Source of the DNA: Verrucomicrobiota bacterium
GTDB taxonomy: Bacteria; Verrucomicrobiota; Verrucomicrobiia; Limisphaerales; UBA9464
Assembly (NCBI GenBank): GCA_947454295.1
Contig: CANGMO010000224.1
Span: 1 to 5,063 of the forward strand
DNA length: 5,063 nucleotides
Reading direction: 5' to 3'
Shown here: piece by piece, positions 1-5,061 of the stretch
How the letters are laid out: the number at the start of each line of letters is the position of its first letter
How positions within the stretch are numbered: position 1 is the stretch's first letter
Position numbers and translations under genes: made by a program
The notes under the pieces: generated by a model
Seen by the model: only the letters and a program-made list of their open reading frames with translations
What the model was told of the DNA's origin: nothing
Database searches by the model: none

Positions 1-1
1 C

Positions 2-544
2 TGCTTCCGTCCCGAGTATGACGCGCTCAAATGGGAGGGAACAGACGACCAATTCCAGGCGTGGTGCGAAGGCCGCACCGGATATCCCATCGTCGATGCC
101 GCCATGCGCTGTCTCAACGCCACCGGTCGCATGCACAACCGGCTGCGCATGATCGTGGCCATGTTCCTCACCAAGGATTTGTTGATCTCCTGGCAGCGAG
201 GGGAGCGCTACTTCATGCAACGGTTGCTCGATGCCGATCTGGCGGCCAATAGCGGCGGCTGGCAGTGGAGCGCTGGTTGTGGCACCGACGCCGCGCCGTA
301 TTTCCGCATCTTCAATCCGGCGACGCAGGGACTGAAGTTTGACCCGCAGGGCGTCTTCGTGCGGGCCTGGGTTCCTGAGTTGCGAAGCCTCGGCGATGAT
401 GAGGTGCACGAGCCGTGGTCGGATCCGCTGATGGCAACGAAGTCCGGCTATCCGCGCCCCATCGTGGATCACGGCGTCCAACGCCGGCGCTGCCTCGCCA
501 TGTTCCAGGCGGTGAAGTCGCCGCGGGCGGAAGCCTCGGAGTAG
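2..544 (+). CDS. phrB: Deoxyribodipyrimidine photolyase, C-terminal 180 residues (5' end outside window)
   Basis: This is the FAD-binding catalytic half of a class I cyclobutane pyrimidine dimer photolyase, a cytoplasmic enzyme that uses blue light to split UV-induced dimers. The frame is open from the window edge, so the N-terminal antenna domain and the start lie to the left. Residues here follow E. coli PhrB closely: GRTGYPIVDAAMR, MHNRLRM, KDLLISWQRGERYF, DLAANSGGWQW, GTDAAPYFRIFNP and a C-terminal HEPW. Numbering from the first full codon, W11, W64 and W87 align with the electron-transfer triad W306/W359/W382 of E. coli. N83 aligns with the flavin-contacting N378, and W89 with the substrate-contacting W384. 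The spacing between these residues is identical to E. coli, so the visible part looks intact and functional. The gene ends 33 bp from the oppositely oriented def gene. A cryptochrome-like role cannot be excluded without the N-terminus, but the motifs favour true photolyase. Confidence 0.95.
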   Translation, partial: CFRPEYDALKWEGTDDQFQAWCEGRTGYPIVDAAMRCLNATGRMHNRLRMIVAMFLTKDLLISWQRGERYFMQRLLDADLAANSGGWQWSAGCGTDAAPYFRIFNPATQGLKFDPQGVFVRAWVPELRSLGDDEVHEPWSDPLMATKSGYPRPIVDHGVQRRRCLAMFQAVKSPRAEASE

Positions 545-550
545 TTTCGG

Positions 551-572
551 AGGTCGGCCCTCGGCCGGACCT
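551..572. terminator. Hairpin between convergent phrB and def, possible bidirectional terminator
   Basis: The arms AGGTC+GGCC (551-559) and GGCC+GACCT (563-566, 568-572) can form 9 base pairs around a CTC loop, with G567 bulged. The hairpin fills most of the 33-bp gap between two converging stop codons, where a shared terminator is expected. Neither strand carries a T-tract after the stem, so it is not a textbook intrinsic terminator. It could work with Rho or simply protect 3' ends. Confidence 0.45.
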
Positions 573-577
573 GGGGA

Positions 578-1150
578 TTAGCGCTTCGACGCGAGTCGCG
601 CCTTGGTTTCGGCCTGCAGCTCGTCGATTTCACTCCGCACTTCCTGGCGCGTCTCGGTGTTCATACGGTCGATGAACAGAATGCCATTGAGATGATCCAC
701 CTCATGCTGGACGGCGCGGGCCAGCAGTCCACCGGCGCGGAAGGAGAAGGTCTCGCCGCGTTCGTTGAGCGCGGTGACCTCAACCTCGGAAGGGCGATCC
801 ACGTCGCCAAAGATCTCGGGGAAGCTGAGGCAGCCCTCCGGACCGGCCACGCGCGGGCCGGTGGGGGTGATCACCGGGTTGATGAGCACCAGTGGCATGA
901 ACGACTCGACATCGGCCGGCGTGCCATCAAGCCAGAGTTTGCTGGGACGGTCGGTAATGCCGCGCACGTCGATGACCGTGATCTGCAGCGCGTGTCCCAC
1001 CTGCTGCGCCGCTAGGCCGACGCCGCGGGCGGCCTTCATCGTGTCGAACATGTCGGCGATGAAGGTGGTGATTTCGGGGGTGACACTCTCGATCTTGGCG
1101 CCTTTGCGGCGCAGGACCGGATCTCCGTATTTGACGACGGGAAGGACCAT
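578..1150 (-). CDS. def: Peptide deformylase
   Basis: Removes the N-terminal formyl group from nascent proteins at the ribosome, using a metal ion (usually Fe2+). The 190-residue protein carries all three family motifs: GVGLAAQQ (43-50), EGCLS (105-109) and HEVDH (149-153). C107, H149 and H153 are the metal ligands, E150 is the catalytic acid/base and Q50 is the conserved active-site glutamine. Between VIDV (59-62) and LVLINP (87-92) there is a linker of about 24 residues, against about 7 in E. coli, so this is a variant with an extended loop. The start at 1150 is chosen because MVLPVVKYGDPVLR is the usual N-terminus. The frame runs open 71 codons further upstream, but that part overlaps the kinase gene and looks like nothing. 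There is no clear Shine-Dalgarno sequence. The start lies 17 bp after the kinase stop, so co-transcription is likely. No fmt gene is in view. Confidence 0.96.
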   Translation of the reverse strand: MVLPVVKYGDPVLRRKGAKIESVTPEITTFIADMFDTMKAARGVGLAAQQVGHALQITVIDVRGITDRPSKLWLDGTPADVESFMPLVLINPVITPTGPRVAGPEGCLSFPEIFGDVDRPSEVEVTALNERGETFSFRAGGLLARAVQHEVDHLNGILFIDRMNTETRQEVRSEIDELQAETKARLASKR

Positions 1151-1167
1151 GGCGGTAAAACAGAAAC

Positions 1168-2292
1168 TTATTCGGCCGGCCAGCGTCGCATGAACTCGGC
1201 GAGCTGCGGGATGCTCGGGCTCTCGGCCGTGCGGACGTAGTGGCCACTGGTGCTCACGCCGCAGAGCAGGCTGTCGGCGTTGCTCAGTCCGAGCAGCTTT
1301 CCGAGACAGAAGCCGCTGTTGAAATGATCGCCGGCGCCCGTGGTGATGCGCGGCTTGCGGCACAGGGAACCGGCCACCACGTCGGCACGCCCGGCCGAGA
1401 CGGCGCAGGCGTACGCGGTGGGATGGATGACCAGGGTGTCCACCGGGACGCGCTTCTGGATTTCCACACCGAGCACGGCGAGCTCCTCGGCATTGGAAGG
1501 CACCAGCTTGAATCCGAGCACATGACCAATTTCCACCGCCTCCTTCTCGTTCAGGCCGAGGATGCAGTCGAAGTGCGATTGGAACCCGAGAATGAGATCG
1601 AGCGCGCGACGGATGTCTTCCGGCAGGCGTTTTTCGGGGTCGGCGAGGTCGAAGAAGATGCGCCGGCGCGGACCGCTCATCGAGGGGAGGATCTCCGACT
1701 GGATCGCCGCCCAGATGTCACTCATGTACGGGAGCATCGTCCAGTTGACGAAGCCCACCAGACTGGCGGTGCCCAACTGAGTGGCAAAGCGCTCGCGTCC
1801 GAATCGCTCCATGAGGTTGGTCCAGGTGACCTCCTTCAGGGTGTAGTGCTTGCCGACCATGATCTTGCCATCGGAGAACTCGAGGGCGTCGGTGAGGCCG
1901 GGACCGCAAATGGAGTGGACGTTGGCCCGCTGGGCGAAGGGGGCGAAAACGGGATGCAGCGCAGGCCAGCCGAGCGAGCCCACGTAGGTGACGGCGATGC
2001 CGAAGTGCGCGAGGGCATTGGCCATGATGGGCCCGTTGCCGCCGAGCTTGGTCATCACGTTGACCAGTTCGACATTGGTGCTCTTTCCGGCCGCGGCGGC
2101 GAGACGGGCGGCATAGGCCGCAATGGTGGGGACGGCATCGAAGTGGTCGGCGTCCTGGCGACGGTCGACCACGTGCAGGATTTCATCCACGAATCCGTCG
2201 AGCCCCACAAAGGCGGTCAGCGGGGCCGACGCGGCGGCCGAGGCGATCAGGCGATCGGCCACGGCGGTGCGGAATTCCTGGGATTGGATCAT
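1168..2292 (-). CDS. PfkB-family carbohydrate kinase, substrate unknown
   Basis: Predicted cytoplasmic ATP-dependent sugar or nucleoside kinase of the ribokinase/PfkB fold, 374 residues (typical members have about 300). The N-terminal part has GLDGFVDEIL (30-39), where D32 and D36 are candidate substrate contacts, and the glycine-asparagine signature KLGGNGPIMANALAHFG (82-98), which resembles PfkB signature 1. NEKE (248-251) fits the NxxE motif that positions Mg-phosphate. TTGAGDHFNSGF (317-328) is PfkB signature 2, with the anion hole GAG and catalytic base D322. All catalytic elements are therefore present. The substrate cannot be read from the sequence: ribokinase, fructokinase, 2-keto-3-deoxygluconate kinase and adenosine kinase share these motifs. 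The ATG at 2292 is preceded by a run of C and T with no Shine-Dalgarno sequence. It lies 29 bp after the parB stop and 17 bp before def, so an operon is likely, though neither neighbour suggests a sugar pathway. Confidence 0.88.
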   Translation of the reverse strand: MIQSQEFRTAVADRLIASAAASAPLTAFVGLDGFVDEILHVVDRRQDADHFDAVPTIAAYAARLAAAAGKSTNVELVNVMTKLGGNGPIMANALAHFGIAVTYVGSLGWPALHPVFAPFAQRANVHSICGPGLTDALEFSDGKIMVGKHYTLKEVTWTNLMERFGRERFATQLGTASLVGFVNWTMLPYMSDIWAAIQSEILPSMSGPRRRIFFDLADPEKRLPEDIRRALDLILGFQSHFDCILGLNEKEAVEIGHVLGFKLVPSNAEELAVLGVEIQKRVPVDTLVIHPTAYACAVSAGRADVVAGSLCRKPRITTGAGDHFNSGFCLGKLLGLSNADSLLCGVSTSGHYVRTAESPSIPQLAEFMRRWPAE

Positions 2293-2321
2293 GGGAAGGG
2301 GGGGCCGGGTTCCGGAGGCGG

Positions 2322-3251
2322 TCAGTCGATCGAAATGCCGAGCAGCGACAGGACGCGGTTCAATTCGTCGTCGGAGGCGAATCGGATTTCGAGCGACCCG
2401 CGGCCCGACCGATAGCGCAACCCGATCTTGGTGGCAAAGCGTTCGCGAAGCTTGTTTTCGAGATCCACCACGAACACGTCGCGTCCGGCGGCCACCGGCG
2501 CGGCGGCCGCGGGGGTGGCCGACTGGACCGGGGCCAGCAGCCGGGCGGCCAGTTCCTCGGTCTGGCGCACGCTGAGTCCGCCGCTGAGAACGCGATCAAA
2601 CGCAGATTGCTGTGCCTTGGAATCGGCGATGCCGAGCAGCACCTTGGCATGTCCCACCGACAGTCGGCCGTCGCGCAGTGCGGTCTGGATGGCTTCCGGC
2701 AGACGGAGCAGCCGCAGGGCGTTTGCCACGGCGGCGCGTGAGCGGCCGACGCGCGCGGCGATCTCCTCCTGGGTCAGGGAAAACTGGCTGCCAAGCTGCG
2801 AATAGCCCAGGGCTTCCTCGACCGGATTCAGATTCTCCCGCTGGAGATTCTCCACCAGCGCGAGTTCCAGCACTTCGTGGTCGGTGGCCGCCCGCTCCAC
2901 GATGGGCACCTCGGTCAGTCCAGCCAGCTGCGCCGCACGCCATCGGCGTTCACCGGCGATGAGCTCGAAGCCGCCGTTCATCGGGCGGACGATGAGAGGC
3001 TGAACGATTCCCTGTCGGCGGATGGATTCAGCGAGCTCCTCGAGCGATTCGCGGGTGAAGTCCTTGCGCGGCTGGAGCGGGCTCGGCTGGACCTTGCCCA
3101 CCGGCACCGTGCGAACCCCGGAGCCGGTCAGTGGCCCAGTGGGTGCGGCCAGGGCGGAGGCGGGCGGAACAGCAGCCGGCGCAGGCGTGGGTTTTGACCC
3201 CACGCCTGAGAGCAACGCCCCCAGACCCCGTCCCAAAGCCGGTTTCGACAT
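2322..3251 (-). CDS. parB: ParB-family chromosome partitioning protein
   Basis: Centromere-binding CTPase that loads at parS sites, spreads along DNA and guides chromosome segregation with ParA and SMC. The 309-residue protein shows the full chromosomal ParB layout: an N-terminal GRGLGALL (7-14) that in homologues contacts ParA; a proline/alanine-rich linker (about 18-45); the ParB/Srx CTP-binding domain with GERRWRAAQLAG (100-111) and ENLQRENLNPVEEA (134-147); a helix-turn-helix TQEEIAARVGRSRAAVANALRLLRLP (160-185) for parS; another alanine/proline-rich linker (about 243-254); and a short C-terminal dimerisation domain ending LSLLGIS. The ATG at 3251 is preferred because chromosomal ParB proteins start MSKxxLGRGLGALL. 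An in-frame GTG at 3260 would add three residues. GAAGG lies just upstream but only 2 nt from the ATG, too close to be an ideal ribosome binding site. No parA gene adjoins it and no parS-like palindrome is visible in the window. Confidence 0.95.
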   Translation of the reverse strand: MSKPALGRGLGALLSGVGSKPTPAPAAVPPASALAAPTGPLTGSGVRTVPVGKVQPSPLQPRKDFTRESLEELAESIRRQGIVQPLIVRPMNGGFELIAGERRWRAAQLAGLTEVPIVERAATDHEVLELALVENLQRENLNPVEEALGYSQLGSQFSLTQEEIAARVGRSRAAVANALRLLRLPEAIQTALRDGRLSVGHAKVLLGIADSKAQQSAFDRVLSGGLSVRQTEELAARLLAPVQSATPAAAAPVAAGRDVFVVDLENKLRERFATKIGLRYRSGRGSLEIRFASDDELNRVLSLLGISID

Positions 3252-3294
3252 GGCCTTCACAGTAGGAAGGGAGACCCGGTCACAAAAGCATTTT

Positions 3295-3316
3295 GAAGCC
3301 CCTCGACAGGGGATTC
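3295..3316 (-). other. Hairpin in the HAD-parB spacer
   Basis: GAA-G-CCCC (3295-3302) can pair with GGGG-A-TTC (3309-3316) around a TCGACA loop, giving seven pairs and one internal mismatch. It lies in the 87-bp gap after the HAD phosphatase stop and before parB, the largest ordinary gap in the block. It could be a weak terminator or attenuator that sets parB apart, or an mRNA-stabilising element. No T-tract follows on the transcribed strand, so the terminator reading is weak. A smaller CAAAA-GCA-TTTTG inverted repeat follows at 3283-3295. Confidence 0.3.
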
Positions 3317-3338
3317 CGTCGACGCGGGAAATCGACGT

Positions 3339-3953
3339 TCACCGGTCGAGCCCGAAAAGGTGGGTTACTTTGGGAATAGTGACCGCGGGATCGGCGTGCA
3401 GCAGCGCCTGCCATCCCCGGGCCGCGCCGGCTTCGATGTTTTCCAACCGGTCGTCGATGTAGACCAGGTCGGCGCCCTTAGCGCCGGCCATGGATTCCAT
3501 CGCCTCGTAGATGCCCTGAGAGGGTTTCATCGAGCGCACCTCGTAGCTGTAGATGTACCCGCTGAACCCGCCAAAGAACGGGAATTTCGATTGGATCTTC
3601 CGGACCGCGAGCTCGTTGGTGTTCGAGAAAATGAAGGTCGGAATGCCCTGGGCCATGAGCCGCTGCTGCAGCGCAATCATCTCGGGAATCTCCCAGAAAA
3701 TGTCCCCGAAGGTGTCGTGAAACAGGGAGTCGGCCCCGTGATAGCCCGTGATCTGGCGCACTTCGCTGACGAACTCGGTGGTGGTCATCAGGCCGGTTTC
3801 GTAACGGTGGAGCAGGGGAGTCTGATCGATGATCCGCTTGAATTCCGGGGCCGGCACGGCGCTGAGGGGGCCAAGTGTCGAGGCGGCGCGGTGGTAGTCG
3901 AATTCAAGCAGCACCTTGCCGAGGTCAAAGATAACGGCCTTGGGAACGTTCAT
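3339..3953 (-). CDS. HAD-superfamily phosphatase, YihX-like
   Basis: Predicted small-molecule phosphatase of the haloacid dehalogenase superfamily, subclass IA, 204 residues (typical is about 200). Motif I is VIFDLGKVL with the nucleophile D10; motif II is FSNTN with S110; motif III is MKPSQGIYE with K143; motif IV is YIDDRLENIEGA-like with D167 and D168. The helical cap lies at about 20-90. The second aspartate of the usual DxD is a glycine (G12). The same DLGxV pattern, together with SNTN and the DDxxxNIEGA-type ending, occurs in E. coli YihX, an alpha-D-glucose-1-phosphate phosphatase, and in its relatives, so the protein is probably active on a sugar phosphate. The substrate itself is not readable. 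The ATG at 3953 gives the standard family N-terminus. It lies 34 bp after the recR stop. GAAG about 9 nt upstream of the ATG is the only, weak, ribosome-binding candidate. Confidence 0.9.
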   Translation of the reverse strand: MNVPKAVIFDLGKVLLEFDYHRAASTLGPLSAVPAPEFKRIIDQTPLLHRYETGLMTTTEFVSEVRQITGYHGADSLFHDTFGDIFWEIPEMIALQQRLMAQGIPTFIFSNTNELAVRKIQSKFPFFGGFSGYIYSYEVRSMKPSQGIYEAMESMAGAKGADLVYIDDRLENIEAGAARGWQALLHADPAVTIPKVTHLFGLDR

Positions 3954-3987
3954 GGCGAAACTTCAAAAAAGGCGGGACGCGACTGAA

Positions 3988-4590
3988 TCAGTGGACATCG
4001 CGCCGCCCCTCAAGCGCGCGGGTGAGGGTAAGTTCATCGGCGAATTCCAATCCGCTGCCGGCCGGAAGCCCCTGGGCGAGCCGGCTCACGCGCCGTTCGG
4101 AGGCGGTGACCACTTTGGCGAGGTAGGCGGAAGTGGCATCGCCCTCCACGTCGCTGCCCAGCGCCAGGATGATCTCGCGGATGGTTCCGTCCTTCAGCCG
4201 CTGCTGGAGCTCGGCAATCCGCAGATCCTCCGGGCCGACGCCGTTCAATGGACTCAGTTTGCCGCCGAGCACGTGGTACAACCCGCGATAGGTGCCCGAT
4301 TTTTCCAGGCTGAGGACATCCAGGACGCGCTCCACCACGCACAGCAACGATCGATCCCGTCGGTCGTCGGTGCAGATCGGACAGGGGGAGGCCTCGGCGA
4401 GGGCGCCGCAAAGCGAGCAAGTCACGGTGCGAGCCCGTCCATCGAGGATGGCCTGCGCGAGATGCTGGACCACCAGCGGATCCGCCTGGACCAGATGCAG
4501 TGCCAGCCGGTCAGCCGAGCGCGGTCCGATCCCGGGAAGCTGCCCCAGGGCGGCCGAAAGCTGACGAACCGGCTCGGGCAGCGAGCTCAC
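3988..4590 (-). CDS. recR: Recombination mediator protein RecR
   Basis: Part of the RecFOR system that loads RecA onto SSB-coated gaps; it forms ring-shaped tetramers around DNA with RecO or RecF. The 200-residue length is normal. Order of parts: helix-hairpin-helix LPGIGPRSADRLALHLV (18-34); a four-cysteine zinc finger with C58, C61, C70 and C73; a Toprim domain from LLCVVERVLDVLSLE (82-96) through YHVLGGKLSPLNGVGPEDL (105-123); the GSDVEGDATSAYLA segment (145-158); and the C-terminal signature LEFADELTLTRALEGRR (181-197). All key residues are present. The start is GTG at 4590, and its GTGA overlaps the ybaB stop by 4 bp. This points to translational coupling, which would explain the lack of a Shine-Dalgarno sequence. 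Pairing with ybaB is one of the most conserved bacterial gene adjacencies and supports both calls. Confidence 0.97.
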   Translation of the reverse strand: MSSLPEPVRQLSAALGQLPGIGPRSADRLALHLVQADPLVVQHLAQAILDGRARTVTCSLCGALAEASPCPICTDDRRDRSLLCVVERVLDVLSLEKSGTYRGLYHVLGGKLSPLNGVGPEDLRIAELQQRLKDGTIREIILALGSDVEGDATSAYLAKVVTASERRVSRLAQGLPAGSGLEFADELTLTRALEGRRDVH

Positions 4591-4898
4591 ATCAAGCCCG
4601 GAATGCTAAAGCCCTGGGTGACCGATCCCAGTTCGCGATTGGATACTTCCTTGGCCTTGGCCATGGCGTCGTTCACCGCCGACAGCACAAGCGCCTCAAG
4701 GAAGGCGACGTCCTGGGGATTCACCGCCTCGGGTTGGATCGAAATCGAGACCAGTGTTTGATCGCACTTGGCCACGACCTTGACCACGCCGCCGCCGCCG
4801 ATGCCTTCGACGGTCTTGCTGGCCAGTTCCTGTTGGACGCGCTCCATCTGCTGCTGCATGCGCGTCGCCTGCTTCATGAGTTTTCCGATGCCGGACAT
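4587..4898 (-). CDS. ybaB: YbaB/EbfC family nucleoid-associated protein
   Basis: Small dimeric DNA-binding protein of the nucleoid, 103 residues (family about 100-110). It has the family shape: an N-terminal amphipathic helix GIGKLMKQATRMQQQMERVQQELA (3-26), a glycine-rich turn GIGGGGVVKVVAKCDQTLVSISI (34-56) forming the sheet, PEAVNPQDVAFLEALVLSAVNDAMAKAKE (58-86) as the second long helix, and a short tail ending IPGLM. The ATG at 4898 is chosen because MSGIGKLMKQ is the usual start. The frame stays open 53 codons further upstream to an ATG at 5057, but that stretch is the translated heptamer repeat and would be a spurious extension. Upstream of the chosen start the mRNA is pyrimidine-rich (CTCTCCCC) with no Shine-Dalgarno sequence. 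It precedes recR with a 4-bp overlap. Confidence 0.94.
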   Translation of the reverse strand: MSGIGKLMKQATRMQQQMERVQQELASKTVEGIGGGGVVKVVAKCDQTLVSISIQPEAVNPQDVAFLEALVLSAVNDAMAKAKEVSNRELGSVTQGFSIPGLM

Positions 4899-4933
4899 GG
4901 GGAGAGATTGGCGCGGAGGGGAGGGGGCAGAAA

Positions 4934-5020
4934 GTCTAAAGTCGAAAGTCGAAGGTCGAAAGTCGAAGGTCGAAGGTCGAAGGTCGAAGGTCGAAGGTCG
5001 AAAGTCGAAAGTCGAAAGTC
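4934..5020. repeat. Heptanucleotide tandem array GTCGAAR, about 11 exact units
   Basis: Eleven consecutive 7-bp units GTCGAAA or GTCGAAG run from 4941 to 5017, preceded by a degenerate unit GTCTAAA (4934-4940) and followed by a partial GTC (5018-5020). The seventh base varies: in order A G A G G G G G A A A. Each unit carries one TCGA, so TaqI sites recur every 7 bp. The array sits in the spacer of about 130 bp between a putative upstream gene end and ybaB, and on the coding strand reads YTTCGAC. It resembles simple heptamer repeats known from other bacteria, such as the STRR elements of filamentous cyanobacteria, but the unit differs. Function is unknown; copy number may vary by slippage. 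Confidence 0.95.
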
Positions 5021-5036
5021 TGCTGACTTTACGACT
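5010..5036 (-). other. Hairpin capping the heptamer array
   Basis: The last array bases (5010-5020) pair with GACTTT (5025-5030) and CGACT (5032-5036) around a TGCT loop, with A5031 bulged, giving 11 base pairs. The right arm looks like a degraded inverted copy of the repeat unit. In the mRNA of the minus-strand block this stem would form right at the TAA of the putative upstream reading frame. It could act as a weak terminator or a 3'-end stabiliser. Only TTTCGACTTT follows, not a true T-tract. Confidence 0.5.
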
Positions 5037-5061
5037 CGACGCCGGGGGCGCGGACATCCAC
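5029..5061 (-). CDS. Possible last ten codons of an upstream gene, perhaps dnaX
   Basis: Reading leftward from the window edge, one frame gives VDVRAPGVES followed by TAA at 5031-5029, just before the repeat array. Gene order dnaX-ybaB-recR is common in bacteria, so the tail of the DNA polymerase III gamma/tau subunit is the natural candidate. Ten residues cannot identify a protein, and the frame could be non-coding. The assignment rests on position only. Confidence 0.25.
   Translation of the reverse strand: MDVRAPGVES

Noticed and set aside
1151..1363. 71-codon upstream extension of def
   Set aside because: It overlaps the kinase gene in another frame, is rich in R, H and Q without family similarity, and the deformylase N-terminus is clearly at 1150.
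1240..2415. Long plus-strand open frame of 391 codons antisense to the kinase gene
   Set aside because: It lies opposite a gene with intact PfkB motifs, crosses into parB, has a composition rich in G, A, E, H and R with no recognisable motif, and is typical of antisense frames in GC-rich genes.
3252..3285. Possible parB promoter, TTGTGA (3285-3280) and TACTGT (3264-3259) on the minus strand
   Set aside because: Both boxes match the sigma-70 consensus poorly, the spacing is 15 bp, and the start site would fall almost on the parB start codon.
3303..3349. Several TCGA motifs in and beside the HAD-parB spacer, thought to be a remnant heptamer array
   Set aside because: Their spacing is irregular (16, 13 and 14 bp) and the flanking bases do not match GTCGAAR.
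3360..3986. Plus-strand open frame of 208 codons opposite the HAD gene
   Set aside because: Antisense to a protein with all HAD motifs; no family features of its own.
3916..4761. Plus-strand open frame of 281 codons opposite recR and ybaB
   Set aside because: Spans two well-supported genes on the other strand and shows no domain pattern.
4934..5020. Array considered as CRISPR or as iteron-type origin
   Set aside because: Units are only 7 bp and directly abut without spacers, which excludes CRISPR. There is no DnaA box cluster, AT-rich unwinding region or replication initiator gene nearby.
4934..5020. UUCG tetraloop hairpins in the repeat RNA
   Set aside because: The transcript carries UUCG in every unit, but the flanking bases are C and A rather than a closing C-G pair, and no stems flank them.
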